A DNA stretch of 64,000 nucleotides from assembly GCF_001668575.1 (NCBI RefSeq), contig NZ_LZMD01000040.1, positions 1 to 64,000 on the forward strand, in the 5' to 3' direction. The notes below the pieces were generated by a model. The model did no database searches, was not told the origin of the DNA, and saw nothing but the letters and a program-made list of their open reading frames with translations. The position numbers were made by a program, and so were the translations under genes. Numbering within the stretch: position 1 is the first letter of the stretch; each line of letters opens with the position of its first letter. The stretch is from Mycobacterium sp. 1164985.4. Its GTDB lineage: Bacteria; Actinomycetota; Actinomycetes; Mycobacteriales; Mycobacteriaceae. This document shows, in pieces, positions 34,897-44,237 of the stretch.

Positions 34897-36383
34897 GCGG
34901 ACGTGGTGAGCAGAATTCCCCGCAGTGCGCGCACGTCGACCTTGCCCGACGCCTTGCGGGGGATGTCATCGTCGGTGTCGGTGACCAGCCACACCGTCGG
35001 AACCTTGAACGCGCTCAACTGCTTTCGGGCCTCGGCGCGCAGCTCGTCGACGGGCCGCTCGGACACCACCGCGGCCCCGACGGCGCCCGCCACCTCGGTG
35101 ACGACCGCGCTGCGCACGCCGTCGATAATGCGCAGCGCACGTTCGACCTCGCTCGGGTAAACCGTTGCGCCGCTGACCTTGAACATGTCGTCGCAGCGAC
35201 CGTGATAGAACATGAACCCGTCGTCATCGAGATGACCGAGGTCGCCGGTGGGGTAATAGCCGTCGGGCGTGAAGACGTCTTCGCGGCTGCGACGGCAGAC
35301 CCCGCGCATCACGTGCGGCCCGCGGATGTGGATCATCCCGATGGTTCCGGTTGGCACGGGCTCGCCGGTCTCGGTGTCGACGATGCGGACCTCCATGCCG
35401 TCGAAGGGTTTACCGCAACTGCCCCACGCAGACCGCGGCATGTCGGTGTCGGCGGGATAGCCGCAGTACGGCCCGAACGACTCGGTCATACCGAACAGGT
35501 TGGCCCGCGCGCCCGGCTCGCCGCGCAGTTCTACGGGCAAAAGCGCCGGCAGGCTCCCGGGCCGCAGCGACGACAGATCGGCACCGATAGTGGACGATTG
35601 GCGCGCCAACGCCTCGGCCTGGTCGGGCCAGCCGCGGAACAGCGTGACGCGTTCGCGTTCGATCAGGCGCAGTGTGGTCTCCGGCCGGGGGATCTCCTCG
35701 GTGATCAGCGTGGCGCCGGTCAGCAACGCGGACAGCAGACCACCGGCGAATCCCCCCACCCAGAAGAAGGGCATCGGCAGGTACAGCCGGGTGTCGGAAT
35801 AGATGCAACGCGCCGCCATGCCGGAGCGCACCGCGCCCAAAGCGTTGCCGTGCGAATGGATCACGCCCTTGGGTGGGCCGCTGCTGCCGGAGGTGAACAT
35901 GATCGCCAACGTGTCGCTCGGGGCCACCGCGGCCGCGATCTCACCGACCGGCGCCTGACCGCCGGAGGGGAGCTCGTCGGCGCGCCAGATCTGACGCAAC
36001 GCCGGGAGACGGTGACGCTCAGCCGCGATCTCGTCGAGGTAGCGGTGGCCGAGGAACTCCTCGACGGCCACGACGAACTGCACCGCGGCCATGCGAAGCT
36101 GGGCGGCCAGTTCGGGCGGCTGCAGAAGCGTGCTCAACGGCACCAGCACGGCACCGACGCGGGTCAGGGCGATCGCGATCCGCATCCACTCGGCGGAGTT
36201 GGGCATGATCAGCGCGACCCGGCTGCCCTTGCCCACGCCCGCGGCCACAAACCCGGCGGCCAATTCACGTGTCGTCGCGTCGAGTTCTGCGTAGGTGATC
36301 CTGGCCGACGGGTCGATCACCGCCGCCTTGTCGCCGTGCTCGACAGCCCGCAGTCGGACCAAAGCGTCGATCGTGTCAGACAT
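34884..36383 (-). CDS. AMP-dependent acyl-CoA synthetase
   Basis: A 499-residue ligase: AIMFTSGSSGPPKG (about 159-172) is the phosphate loop, LFGMTESFG the adenylate motif, YYPTGDLG and GRCDDMFKVSGATVYPSEVE the hinge, and PRKASGKVD the C-terminal lysine loop. It activates a carboxylate as its CoA ester. It is the last of three overlapping ligase genes in a leftward operon that starts with three crotonases. Its final codons lie within a palindromic repeat. Three paralogues in a row suggest different substrates within one degradation route. Confidence 0.9.
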   Translation of the reverse strand: MSDTIDALVRLRAVEHGDKAAVIDPSARITYAELDATTRELAAGFVAAGVGKGSRVALIMPNSAEWMRIAIALTRVGAVLVPLSTLLQPPELAAQLRMAAVQFVVAVEEFLGHRYLDEIAAERHRLPALRQIWRADELPSGGQAPVGEIAAAVAPSDTLAIMFTSGSSGPPKGVIHSHGNALGAVRSGMAARCIYSDTRLYLPMPFFWVGGFAGGLLSALLTGATLITEEIPRPETTLRLIERERVTLFRGWPDQAEALARQSSTIGADLSSLRPGSLPALLPVELRGEPGARANLFGMTESFGPYCGYPADTDMPRSAWGSCGKPFDGMEVRIVDTETGEPVPTGTIGMIHIRGPHVMRGVCRRSREDVFTPDGYYPTGDLGHLDDDGFMFYHGRCDDMFKVSGATVYPSEVERALRIIDGVRSAVVTEVAGAVGAAVVSERPVDELRAEARKQLSAFKVPTVWLVTDTDDDIPRKASGKVDVRALRGILLTTSAEQS

Positions 36384-37887
36384 CGAAAACCTCTGTCAGT
36401 CGGGACAAGTCGACCTTTCCGCTCGACAGCACCGGGATGCGGGCGGCGGGTACCGCCGCGAAGCGTCTGGGGATCTTGAATGCCGACAACTCGGCCTTGA
36501 GTCGCTCGCGACAGGCGGCTTCGTCGAACGACGCGCCGTCCTCCAGCGCGACGACCGCGCCGACGATCTGGCCGCGTTCGGCATCGGGCAGCCCGATCAC
36601 ATGCGCGACGGCACCGCCCGTCACTTTCGCGATCGCCCGTTCCACCTCCGCGGGAGCGACGTTGGCGCCCGCTGTCTTGATCATCGCGCCGCGGCGGCCT
36701 ACGAAGTAGAAGAAGCCGTCCGCGTCCGTGCGGACCAGGTCGCCGGTGTGGAACCAGCCGTCAGCGTCGAAGCACTCCTCGCGGCTGCGCCTGTAGTACC
36801 GCTGCATCATGAAAGGCCCACGCGCACACAGCTCGCCGACGGCGCCGACGCTGACGGGCCCACCCCTGTCGGAATCGACGACCTTCACCTCGAATCCTGG
36901 TACCGGTTTGCCGAAGGATCCGCGGCGGTGCTCGGGCTGGTCGGATTCGTCGGCGCAGGCCAGGATGACGCTGCCGGACTCCGTCATACCGAGCATGGTG
37001 TGGCGCAGTTCGGGGTCGGCGGGGCGAACCTCGGGCGCCATGATCGGATAGAGGTTTCCGCGCCGAATCGAGGACAGGTCACGATTCGGCAGGCTCGGGT
37101 GGCGCGCCAGATGGGCGATGCCTGCGACGAATCCGTTCGTCATGGTGGGCTTCTCGGCCTCCAGCAGGTCGAGCGTTACACCGGGATCGACGGCGTTGGA
37201 GCACAGCAGCGTCGCGCCCGCGAGCAGCGTGGCCAGCACCGAGTAGGCGAACCCGCCGATCCAGAAGAACGGCGAGTTGCTGAACAGTTTGACCTCGGCG
37301 GTCAACCCGCGAATCTCGTTGAGCACCACCTGATGGTCGAGGAGCGCGGCGTGGGTGTGCACGACGCCTTTCGGGGCGCTGGTCGATCCCGACGTGTAGA
37401 TGATCGCCACCTCGTCGCACGGCTCGACGTCGTCCTCGAGCGCCGCCAGCAGGCCCGCGTCGGCCGGCCCGGCCGCTTCGGTGTCGATGAGGATATGGCG
37501 CAACAGTGGGAGGCCGTCGACGTCGGCGAGCCGCTGCCGATAGTCATGGTTGCGGTACGACCCTGCGGTCAAGAGGATCTCGACGTCGGCATGCGCGAGT
37601 TGCTCGCGCATCTCCGGCGCGGTCGCCATCGTCGAGATCGGGATGACGACGGCGCCGATCCGCGCGACCGCCAGCATAGCGACGACGAAGGCCGACCCAT
37701 TGGGGTACAACACACCGACGTGCGTGCCCTTGCCTGCGCCGAGCATGATCAGGCCGCGCGCCAATCGGGCCGACCGACGCTCGGCCTCGGCGTAGCTCAA
37801 CCGGTTGGTGTCGCAGATCAGCAGCGGATGGTCGCCGCGCGCACGGGCTTGTGTGCGCAGCACAGCGCCGACTGTGCGGTCAGGCAT
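36376..37887 (-). CDS. AMP-dependent acyl-CoA synthetase
   Basis: A 503-residue ligase with AIIYTSGSTSAPKG as phosphate loop, MLGMTESG, WFHTGDLV and GRRGAMIKTAGANVAPAEVE. The C-terminal lysine is within LSSGKVDLSRL. The ATG at 37887 overlaps the end of the preceding ligase by eight bases, and its own end overlaps the next ligase in the same way. Together with its two neighbours it probably activates related acids of one pathway. The substrate pocket sequence FFWIGGFAYSVLATLLAGATL resembles that of the following ligase, pointing to a recent duplication of these two. Confidence 0.9.
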   Translation of the reverse strand: MPDRTVGAVLRTQARARGDHPLLICDTNRLSYAEAERRSARLARGLIMLGAGKGTHVGVLYPNGSAFVVAMLAVARIGAVVIPISTMATAPEMREQLAHADVEILLTAGSYRNHDYRQRLADVDGLPLLRHILIDTEAAGPADAGLLAALEDDVEPCDEVAIIYTSGSTSAPKGVVHTHAALLDHQVVLNEIRGLTAEVKLFSNSPFFWIGGFAYSVLATLLAGATLLCSNAVDPGVTLDLLEAEKPTMTNGFVAGIAHLARHPSLPNRDLSSIRRGNLYPIMAPEVRPADPELRHTMLGMTESGSVILACADESDQPEHRRGSFGKPVPGFEVKVVDSDRGGPVSVGAVGELCARGPFMMQRYYRRSREECFDADGWFHTGDLVRTDADGFFYFVGRRGAMIKTAGANVAPAEVERAIAKVTGGAVAHVIGLPDAERGQIVGAVVALEDGASFDEAACRERLKAELSAFKIPRRFAAVPAARIPVLSSGKVDLSRLTEVFDV

Positions 37888-39337
37888 GGCCGACGCCGAC
37901 GAAATGCTCCCGGACCGCGCTGAGATCGGGTTTACCCGACGGTGTGCACGGCATCTGCTCGACGACCGCGATCTCGGTCGGAACTTCATAGCGGGCCAAA
38001 CGATCGCGCAGGTACTCTCCGAGCGCCGCCACCTCGACGGGCTCCCGCAGCTGCACCATCGCCACCGGCGTCTCCCCGAGCCGATCATCGGGACGCCCGA
38101 CCACGGCGGCGCTGTGCACCGCGGGATGGCTCTCGAGCGCGGTGCGCACGTCGTCGGGCATGACCTTGAACCCGCCGCGAATGATCGCCTGGTCCGCACG
38201 TCCCAGGATCCACACGAAACCGTCGGCATCGATGCGCGCCATGTCGGTGGTGCGTATCCATTCGGCCTTCGGCCCCAACTGTCCGGGCTTCACCTCGAGC
38301 AGCCCCGGCTGATCGGCGCCGACGGGATGGCCGGCGTCGTCCACGACCCGCAATTGCGCGCCGAGGCTGGCCCGCCCCACACTGCCCCGCTTCGTCTGCC
38401 AGTACTCCTGGTAATCGGGCAGGGTCCAGCCTGCGACGCCACCGCCGAATTCGGTTGCGGCGTAAGACGTCAGCACCGGTATGCCGAACTTCTCGGTGAA
38501 CGCATCGGCGTCCTCGGCGGACAGCGGTGCGGTGCCCGACGTGACGGCACGAATGCTCGCCAAGTCCTCGCGGGTCAGATCCGAATGCAGCACGGTGCGC
38601 AACGCGGCTGGGACGAGGGACACCGCGCGCGGACGGTGCCGCCGTACCGCGTCGGCCCAGCGGTTCAGTTCGAAACGGTCGAGAAGCGCGAATGACCGGC
38701 CCTCGCAGACACATTGCAGGACACGGAAGACGCCGCCGATGTGCACGAGCGGGGCGTTGACGATCGCCACGCCACTTCGCAGCTGTTTCGGCGACGGCGC
38801 CTCCGCGAAGCCTTCGCCGATCACGCTGTGCGCCAGCATGTCGTATGTGAGGTCTATCCGCTTCGGGGGTCCGGTGGTGCCGCTGGTCAACATCCGCACC
38901 GCGACACCGACGCGGTTCTCCTCGGGTACCGGTGCGCGCGCGGCGGTCAGGCGGATAGGGTCGGAGACCATCGAGATCGCCACCTGGTCGGTCTCAGGGC
39001 TGGTTACCAGTCGCGTCAGGTCGTCGTGTTCGCCGATCACGACCGGCAGGGCGAGCGCCTCGAGGTCCGCCCTGATGCGGTCGTCCCCGCGGGACGGGTT
39101 GACGACCACGACGGTGCCACCCCCGAGCAGAACGCCGAGGAAGCTCGCCACATGGGCGGGCCTGTTACGCAACAGCATTCCGACTTGCCGGCCTGCCACG
39201 CCCGCGCCGCGAATCCGGGTCGCCAGCGCGGCGACCTGACCCCAGGTCACCCAGTCGCCCTCGTACTCGATGGCGGGCCCGTTCGGCTCGAGGTCGAGGA
39301 TCTGGTTGATGCGACGGCTGAGGGGGTGATCACCCAT
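37880..39337 (-). CDS. AMP-dependent acyl-CoA synthetase, divergent phosphate loop
   Basis: A 485-residue ligase. The phosphate loop reads RMLTSGTTGPPKRI, with arginine where most members have the final glycine, and the substrate region has SYAATEFGGG instead of the usual TE motif context. WIRTTDMARIDADG and GRADQAIIRGGFKVMPDDV form the hinge, and TPSGKPDLSAV holds the lysine. The set FadD17/FadD-like in mycobacterial sterol clusters shows similar variants. The ATG overlaps the crotonase stop upstream (ATGA). Confidence 0.87.
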   Translation of the reverse strand: MGDHPLSRRINQILDLEPNGPAIEYEGDWVTWGQVAALATRIRGAGVAGRQVGMLLRNRPAHVASFLGVLLGGGTVVVVNPSRGDDRIRADLEALALPVVIGEHDDLTRLVTSPETDQVAISMVSDPIRLTAARAPVPEENRVGVAVRMLTSGTTGPPKRIDLTYDMLAHSVIGEGFAEAPSPKQLRSGVAIVNAPLVHIGGVFRVLQCVCEGRSFALLDRFELNRWADAVRRHRPRAVSLVPAALRTVLHSDLTREDLASIRAVTSGTAPLSAEDADAFTEKFGIPVLTSYAATEFGGGVAGWTLPDYQEYWQTKRGSVGRASLGAQLRVVDDAGHPVGADQPGLLEVKPGQLGPKAEWIRTTDMARIDADGFVWILGRADQAIIRGGFKVMPDDVRTALESHPAVHSAAVVGRPDDRLGETPVAMVQLREPVEVAALGEYLRDRLARYEVPTEIAVVEQMPCTPSGKPDLSAVREHFVGVGHA

Positions 39338-40131
39338 CAGCGGATCCTCGGGTCGGTTCGCCCGGCCGGCGGCGCGGCGGCCAGTTCCGCCTGTCCGAGA
39401 GGATTGCCCAACCGGGTATAGATCAGGTTCTGCTCCATCGCGGCGCGATACGGCTTCTCCAACGACTCCCAGATCGCCTTGACCGTGCCCTGCGTCGCCG
39501 ACGGCGGTTTGGCGGCGATACCGGCCGCGATCTCGTGCGCGCGTGCCCACAGGCGGTCGGCGGACACGACCTCGGTCACCAGACCCATCTGCAGTGCGGT
39601 CGTGGCGCTCACGCGTTCGTCGTTGCCCATCAACGCGATCCGCAATGCCTGCGCGAGCCCGACTCGTCGCATCAGCCCGATCGGTTCCAGGGCGCACACC
39701 AGCCCAGCGCTGACGTGGGAGTCGAAGAACGTGGCCTCCTCCGAACAGATCACCACGTCGGCCTCGTTCAGGAAGTAGAACGCACCCGCGGTGCACATGC
39801 CCTGCACCGCGCAGACGACCGGCTTCCACATCTTCTGCCACTTCGGGCTGAGGTGCTCACCGGGATCCTCGTGGTTCCATACGTTGTCGGGCTGACCGTA
39901 GGGCGCCTTGATATCCAGGCCGGCGCTGAACGCGCGATCGCCCGCGCCGCGGAGTACCACCGCGTTGACGGTCTCATCCTCCTTGACGAGCTTCCAGGCC
40001 TGCGACATCTCCACGCACATCGTGCGGTTGAACGCGTTGAGCGAGTCCGGACGGTTCAGCGTGATGGTCGCGACGTGGTCGGCCGCGTCCACATTGACCG
40101 TGATGGTCTCGAATCTCGCCGACGCGTTCAT
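39337..40131 (-). CDS. enoyl-CoA hydratase/isomerase
   Basis: A 264-residue crotonase: ATITLNRPDSLNAFN at the N-terminus, AGDRAFSAGLDIKAP for the first oxyanion loop and CAVQGMCTAGAFYFLNEADVVIC for the second. The usual glycine-rich second loop (GxAxGGG) is changed to GMCTAGAF. ATG 40131 overlaps the previous crotonase stop (ATGA); GTG 40137 is the alternative. One of three consecutive crotonases that are similar to each other, so likely a product of duplication with functional divergence. Confidence 0.88.
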   Translation of the reverse strand: MNASARFETITVNVDAADHVATITLNRPDSLNAFNRTMCVEMSQAWKLVKEDETVNAVVLRGAGDRAFSAGLDIKAPYGQPDNVWNHEDPGEHLSPKWQKMWKPVVCAVQGMCTAGAFYFLNEADVVICSEEATFFDSHVSAGLVCALEPIGLMRRVGLAQALRIALMGNDERVSATTALQMGLVTEVVSADRLWARAHEIAAGIAAKPPSATQGTVKAIWESLEKPYRAAMEQNLIYTRLGNPLGQAELAAAPPAGRTDPRIR

Positions 40132-40937
40132 CGGCACTGCCAGTTCGGTGCGCGCTTCTCCATGAACGCCTTCGGGCCCTCGGCGGCGTCGTCGGTGCGT
40201 ACCACCCGCTCACGGAACGTCTCGGCGAGGATCTCCGCCTCGTGCAGCGGCAGGTCGAGCGTCTTGTGGATGGCCAACCGGGTACCCCGCACCGCGAGCG
40301 GGGCATTCGAGTTCACGATGTCGGCGATCTCGTGGGCGCGCTCGAGCAGCCGGTCGTGCGCCACCACCTCGCTGATCATGCCCAGCTCGTAGGCCCGCTC
40401 GGCGCTCATCCGCTCGTGCTTGCCCATCAAAGCCATGCGCAACGCGATGTTGCGGGGCAGGATCCGGGCCAGGCGCACCATTTCGCGGCCCGCTACCAAC
40501 CCGATGCTGACGTGCGGGTCGAAGAACGTGGCCTTGTCGGAGGCGATCGCGATGTCACCGGTGGTGATCCAGTCCAGCCCTGCGCCGCAACACAATCCGT
40601 TGACGGCGGTGAGGACCGGTTTGGCCATGCGGCGGAAGGGGGGAGTGCCCTCCTGCGGAGCCTCCCACTGTTCGTAGGTGGACAGATACGGCCGCTCGTA
40701 GATGACCCTGCCGTCCTCGGGGATCTCGCCGACGTCGGCGCCGGTGCAGAACGCCCGGCCGGTGCCCGTCACGATCAGTGTCCAAATGGCGTCGTCGTTC
40801 TCGGCCTCGTCGTAGGCGGCCCGAAGTTCGGTGATCATGTGCGGGCTCAGTGCGTTGAGCGCATTCGGCCGGTTCAACGTGATGGTGGCCTTGTGCCCGT
40901 CGACCTCGTATTTGATGTCGTCAAAAGTGTGAGACAT
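40128..40937 (-). CDS. enoyl-CoA hydratase/isomerase
   Basis: A 269-residue crotonase with ATITLNRPNALNALS, GTGRAFCTGADVGEIPEDG and TAVNGLCCGAGLDWITTGDIAIAS. The insertion after the first oxyanion loop (VIYERPYLSTYEQWEAPQEGTPPF) is shared with no other crotonase in the window. It is the middle gene of the three-crotonase run, 16 bases after the first. Whether it hydrates or isomerises its substrate cannot be told; the two glutamates of classical hydratases are not both obvious. Confidence 0.88.
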   Translation of the reverse strand: MSHTFDDIKYEVDGHKATITLNRPNALNALSPHMITELRAAYDEAENDDAIWTLIVTGTGRAFCTGADVGEIPEDGRVIYERPYLSTYEQWEAPQEGTPPFRRMAKPVLTAVNGLCCGAGLDWITTGDIAIASDKATFFDPHVSIGLVAGREMVRLARILPRNIALRMALMGKHERMSAERAYELGMISEVVAHDRLLERAHEIADIVNSNAPLAVRGTRLAIHKTLDLPLHEAEILAETFRERVVRTDDAAEGPKAFMEKRAPNWQCR

Positions 40938-40953
40938 TTCCGGTTCCTATCGG

Positions 40954-41775
40954 TCAGCGCCCGTGGAATTCCGGCGGGCGCTTGTCACGGAACGCCGCCA
41001 GTCCTTCTTTGAAATCGGTGGTTCGGCACGACAACTCGACGTTGTAGAGCTCCCGGTTCATGGTGTCCGGAAGCGACGCGTGCAGGCCGTAGTGAATGGA
41101 CTGCTTGGCCAGCCCGGTCGCAACGGTCGGCCCGCTGGCTAACCGCTCGACGAGTTCGTCGCTCACGGCGGACAATTCGGACTCGGGGACCGCGGCGTGG
41201 ATCAGCCCCCACTCGGCGGCGTCGGCGCCGCTGACCTTCTCACCCAGCAGCAGCATCCGTTTGGCGCGCGCCAGGCCGATGAGGCGGGGCAGCAGCCAGG
41301 TAGAGCCTGAATCGGGGCTGAAGCCGCGGCCAAGGAACGGTTCCCAGAACACCGCGTCCTGCGCGGCGACGGTGAAATCGGCCGCCAACGCCAGGTTGCA
41401 CCCGAGCGCCGCGGCCCAACCGCGCACGGTGCACACCACCGGCAGGTGCAGTGTGTGGATCAGTTCGACGACCCGGTGCGCCGTGTGGGGTTGCCGGCGG
41501 ACGATGTCACCGGTGCGGGGGCGTCGGTCAGCGGTGTTGGACGCCACCCAGTCCACGCCCGCGCAGAAGTCCGACCCGTCGCCGGCGATGTGCACCGCTC
41601 GCAGGGAGTCGTCGGTGGCAGCGGCGGTCAAAGCCGTCACCAGTGCGTCGGTCATGCTGCGGCTCAGGGCGTTACGCCGCGATGGCCGGCTCAGCGTGAT
41701 GCGCAGTGTCGCGCCGTCGCGCGATGTCTCGACCACGCCGTCGTCGGCCGCTTCGGTCACCGTTGATTCCGCCAA
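40954..41775 (-). CDS. enoyl-CoA hydratase/isomerase
   Basis: A 273-residue crotonase leading the six-gene leftward operon. LRITLSRPSRRNALS, AGDGSDFCAGVDWVAS and CTVRGWAAALGCNLALAADFTVAA are the CoA and oxyanion segments. The frame begins at TTG 41775 without a strong ribosome site; GTG at 41760 is an alternative. It diverges from the thioesterase gene at 41872, and the 96-base spacer carries a nearly perfect 24-bp palindrome. Confidence 0.87.
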   Translation of the reverse strand: MAESTVTEAADDGVVETSRDGATLRITLSRPSRRNALSRSMTDALVTALTAAATDDSLRAVHIAGDGSDFCAGVDWVASNTADRRPRTGDIVRRQPHTAHRVVELIHTLHLPVVCTVRGWAAALGCNLALAADFTVAAQDAVFWEPFLGRGFSPDSGSTWLLPRLIGLARAKRMLLLGEKVSGADAAEWGLIHAAVPESELSAVSDELVERLASGPTVATGLAKQSIHYGLHASLPDTMNRELYNVELSCRTTDFKEGLAAFRDKRPPEFHGR

Positions 41776-41804
41776 TCTCGAGCTATGCGGTTAGACATAC
41801 AGTA

Positions 41805-41828
41805 TTGCTATCTTGTACAAGTTAGCAA
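41805..41828. promoter_or_regulatory. 24-bp palindrome in the crotonase/thioesterase divergent promoter
   Basis: TTGCTATCTTGT pairs with ACAAGTTAGCAA in 11 of 12 positions. It is in the middle of the spacer between the two divergent operons. Just left of it (41792-41804) is GACATACAGTAT, which resembles a half-site of the 47821/60382 palindrome. The FadR-type GntR gene at 42519 is the nearest regulator. Confidence 0.6.
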
Positions 41829-41871
41829 GGACAGCGGTTGAAAAGACGGCGCCGCCGACGAGAGGCCACCG

Positions 41872-42522
41872 ATGGCAGAGGACATGCCCAGCTACGGCGA
41901 GCGGCCGCTGGCGCAGACCGTGGCCGCTGCGGGTGCGCTGCGCCGGCTCAGCGGGCTGCTGCTGTCACTCGAACACGAGCACCCGGTAGTCGACGCGATG
42001 CTGCGCCAGATCGAGGACTGGGAAGGCGAACTGACCGCGGCCGCACCGCTGGACCCCACGCCGCGCATCGGCCCCGATGCCACGGACTCGCAACGCGTTT
42101 ACCTCGACCACGCCTTCGACATCGGCGCCTACAACCCGGCGTTTCCCGAATACACCATCGACGCACTGGATGCCGAAACGGCATCGGGCCGGGTGACGTT
42201 CCCGGTCGTGTTCGAAGGCCCACCGGGATTGGTCAACGGCGGCTTCATCGGGGTGTTCTTCGACTGTGTGACCCAACACCACAGTTGTGCGACGGGCCGA
42301 ACCGGCAAGACGCGCGCGCTGACGGTCACCTTCCGCAGGCCCACGCCGATCCTGACGGAACTGCACTTCGACGTGACGCGTGTGGAGGCTGACGGTCGCG
42401 TGACGTCGACGGCCCGGTTGCTGCTCGGCGACGAGGTGCTGTGCACCGGGGAGTTCAACACCTCGGCGTCCTCACCCGATCGGCTGTCGGTCTTCCAGTT
42501 CGGAAAGCGCCGAGCGAGATGA
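41872..42522 (+). CDS. hot-dog fold thioesterase-like protein
   Basis: A 216-residue protein. The C-terminal half has a PaaI-like hot-dog pattern (GRVTFPVVFEGPPGLVNGGFIGVFFDCVTQHHS, then RALTVTFRRPTPI); the N-terminal 80 residues are helical. It probably hydrolyses or binds an acyl-CoA, perhaps as an escape valve when CoA is trapped. It is first in a rightward operon with the FadR-like regulator (ATGA overlap) and a crotonase. Confidence 0.78.
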   Translation: MAEDMPSYGERPLAQTVAAAGALRRLSGLLLSLEHEHPVVDAMLRQIEDWEGELTAAAPLDPTPRIGPDATDSQRVYLDHAFDIGAYNPAFPEYTIDALDAETASGRVTFPVVFEGPPGLVNGGFIGVFFDCVTQHHSCATGRTGKTRALTVTFRRPTPILTELHFDVTRVEADGRVTSTARLLLGDEVLCTGEFNTSASSPDRLSVFQFGKRRAR

Positions 42523-43292
42523 CCAGTGCGCACAGGATTCGTCAACCGCGGGTGGCCGAGATCATCGCCGCCCGCCTGCGGGATGACATCCTGTCGGGGC
42601 GGCTGAAGGAAGGTGACGTGCTGCCGTCCCAGGACGGCCTGCTCGCTGAATTCGACGTCAGTCCACCGGCATTGCGCGAGGCGATCCACATTCTGGAGAT
42701 GGACGGCCTCATTTCGGTGCGGCGGGGCAACATGGGCGGTGCCGTCGTGCACCAACCGTCGGCGGACCGGACCGCGCACATGATCAGCATGGTGTTGCAG
42801 TCCCGGTCGGCGACACCGGCGGATGTCAGCGGCGCGCTGCTGCACCTCGAACCGATCTGCGCGAGCATGTGTGCCGCCAGGGCGGACCGCGGGACCGAGG
42901 TCGTGCCCTACCTCGAAGACGAAATACAGAGGCAGTTCGACGATTTCGGTGACCCCTCGCGGTACGTCCCCAACGCACGGCGTTTTCACGAGACCGTGGT
43001 CTCGCGCTGCGGCAACGAGCCGATGATCCTGCTGATCGGATCCCTGGAATTGATCTGGTCGGCGCACGAGTCGTCCGTGTGGGGCGACGAGACCGGCGCC
43101 GACCCGATGAACGACAAGACGATGCGGGCCGCGCTGCGCGATCACCAACGCCTGCTCGACGCGATCCGCGACGGCAACCAGTCCCGTGCAGCCAGGCTGG
43201 CCGCCGACCACCTCGCGGTCGCACGGCGCAACACGCTCGCGGCCGGAACAGACAAAACCATTGAGGCCAAGCTCATTTCCGACGTTCAGTGA
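42519..43292 (+). CDS. GntR-family regulator, FadR/FCD type
   Basis: A 257-residue regulator. The winged helix spans about 10-75 (IAARLRDDILSGRLKEGDVLPSQDGLLAEFDVSPPALREAIHILEMDGLISVRRG), followed by a FCD-type helical domain (FHETVVSRCGNEPM, HQRLLDAIRDGN). ATG at 42519 overlaps the thioesterase stop. It most likely controls its own operon and the divergent crotonase-ligase operon through the palindrome at 41805-41828, with a CoA ester as effector. Confidence 0.85.
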   Translation: MTSAHRIRQPRVAEIIAARLRDDILSGRLKEGDVLPSQDGLLAEFDVSPPALREAIHILEMDGLISVRRGNMGGAVVHQPSADRTAHMISMVLQSRSATPADVSGALLHLEPICASMCAARADRGTEVVPYLEDEIQRQFDDFGDPSRYVPNARRFHETVVSRCGNEPMILLIGSLELIWSAHESSVWGDETGADPMNDKTMRAALRDHQRLLDAIRDGNQSRAARLAADHLAVARRNTLAAGTDKTIEAKLISDVQ

Positions 43293-43299
43293 GGAAGCC

Positions 43300-44172
43300 A
43301 TGACCACCGCCGATGACCGCGTGCTGTTCGAGGTCGACCGCGACAAGCGGATCGCGACCATCACGCTGAACAACCCCGCACAGCGCAACTCCTACGACGC
43401 GGCGATGCGCGAAACCGTCGGCCGCTGTATGGATCAGGTTGCCGAGGACGACGACATCACCGTCGTCCTGCTGCGCGGCGCCGAGGGGGTGTTCTCCACC
43501 GGGGCCGATATGAACAACGCCTACGGCTGGTATGGCGACAAGGACTCCGCGCAGCCCCGGCGGCGCCCCAGCCAACGCCGGCGGTTGACGGTCGACCGCA
43601 AGTCGTTTGGCTTCTACCACAACTTCATGGGATTCCCGAAGGTCACGGTGGGAGAGATCAGCGGATATGCGCTCGGGGGCGGTTTCGAGATGGCACTGAT
43701 GACCGACATTTCCGTCATCGCCCGCGATACCAAGATCGGTATGCCCGCGACGCGGTTCCTCGGCCCGGCGCTGGGCAGCCTGCACATGTTCTTCCACCGG
43801 CTCGGCCCGGTGCTGGCCCGCCGGCTGTTGCTGACCGGCGACATCATCGAGGCCGGCGCGGTCGAACACCTCGGGGTCTTCACCGAGACCTGTGAGGCCG
43901 ACAAGGTGATCAAGCGGGCCCGGTACTGGGCCGAGAAGGCCGCGAAGATGCCCGCCGACGGCGTGGTGATCGCCAAGGAGGCGTTCCGTCTCGTCGAGCA
44001 GAGCCAGGCCTATCAGGGCGAGGAAGTGGCGAGCTACCTGTTCCACGCGTACGGGACGAACCTGCAGTTCGCCGAGGGTGAGTTCAACTTCGTCAAGACC
44101 CGCGCGCAGCACGGCACGAAGGAGGCTTTCCGGCTTCGGGACGAGCATTTCCACGTGCCCGAACCCGAGTAG
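43300..44172 (+). CDS. enoyl-CoA hydratase/isomerase
   Basis: A 290-residue crotonase with ATITLNNPAQRNSYD, RGAEGVFSTGADMNNAYG and GEISGYALGGGFEMALMTDISVIA. Unlike the three leftward crotonases it keeps a canonical GYALGGG second loop. An arginine-rich insert (PRRRPSQRRRLTVDRKS) separates the loops. ATG at 43300 has GAGGAAG upstream. It lies eight bases after the GntR gene and 65 bases before a thiolase, so the three may be one transcript. Confidence 0.88.
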   Translation: MTTADDRVLFEVDRDKRIATITLNNPAQRNSYDAAMRETVGRCMDQVAEDDDITVVLLRGAEGVFSTGADMNNAYGWYGDKDSAQPRRRPSQRRRLTVDRKSFGFYHNFMGFPKVTVGEISGYALGGGFEMALMTDISVIARDTKIGMPATRFLGPALGSLHMFFHRLGPVLARRLLLTGDIIEAGAVEHLGVFTETCEADKVIKRARYWAEKAAKMPADGVVIAKEAFRLVEQSQAYQGEEVASYLFHAYGTNLQFAEGEFNFVKTRAQHGTKEAFRLRDEHFHVPEPE

Positions 44173-44237
44173 CGGCGTCCGCTACACTATCTGCTAGTTT
44201 TGTAAAGTCGTTAACGTCGAAACCCGAGGTAGTGAAC

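Noticed and set aside
36295..37923. 542-codon plus-strand frame opposite acyl-CoA synthetases
   Set aside because: Antisense to genes with all ligase motifs; no domain visible.
41787..41803. Third full copy of the ACTGTAA-N3-TTACAGT palindrome
   Set aside because: Only the right half matches; the left half does not pair, so I mention it only as a half-site.
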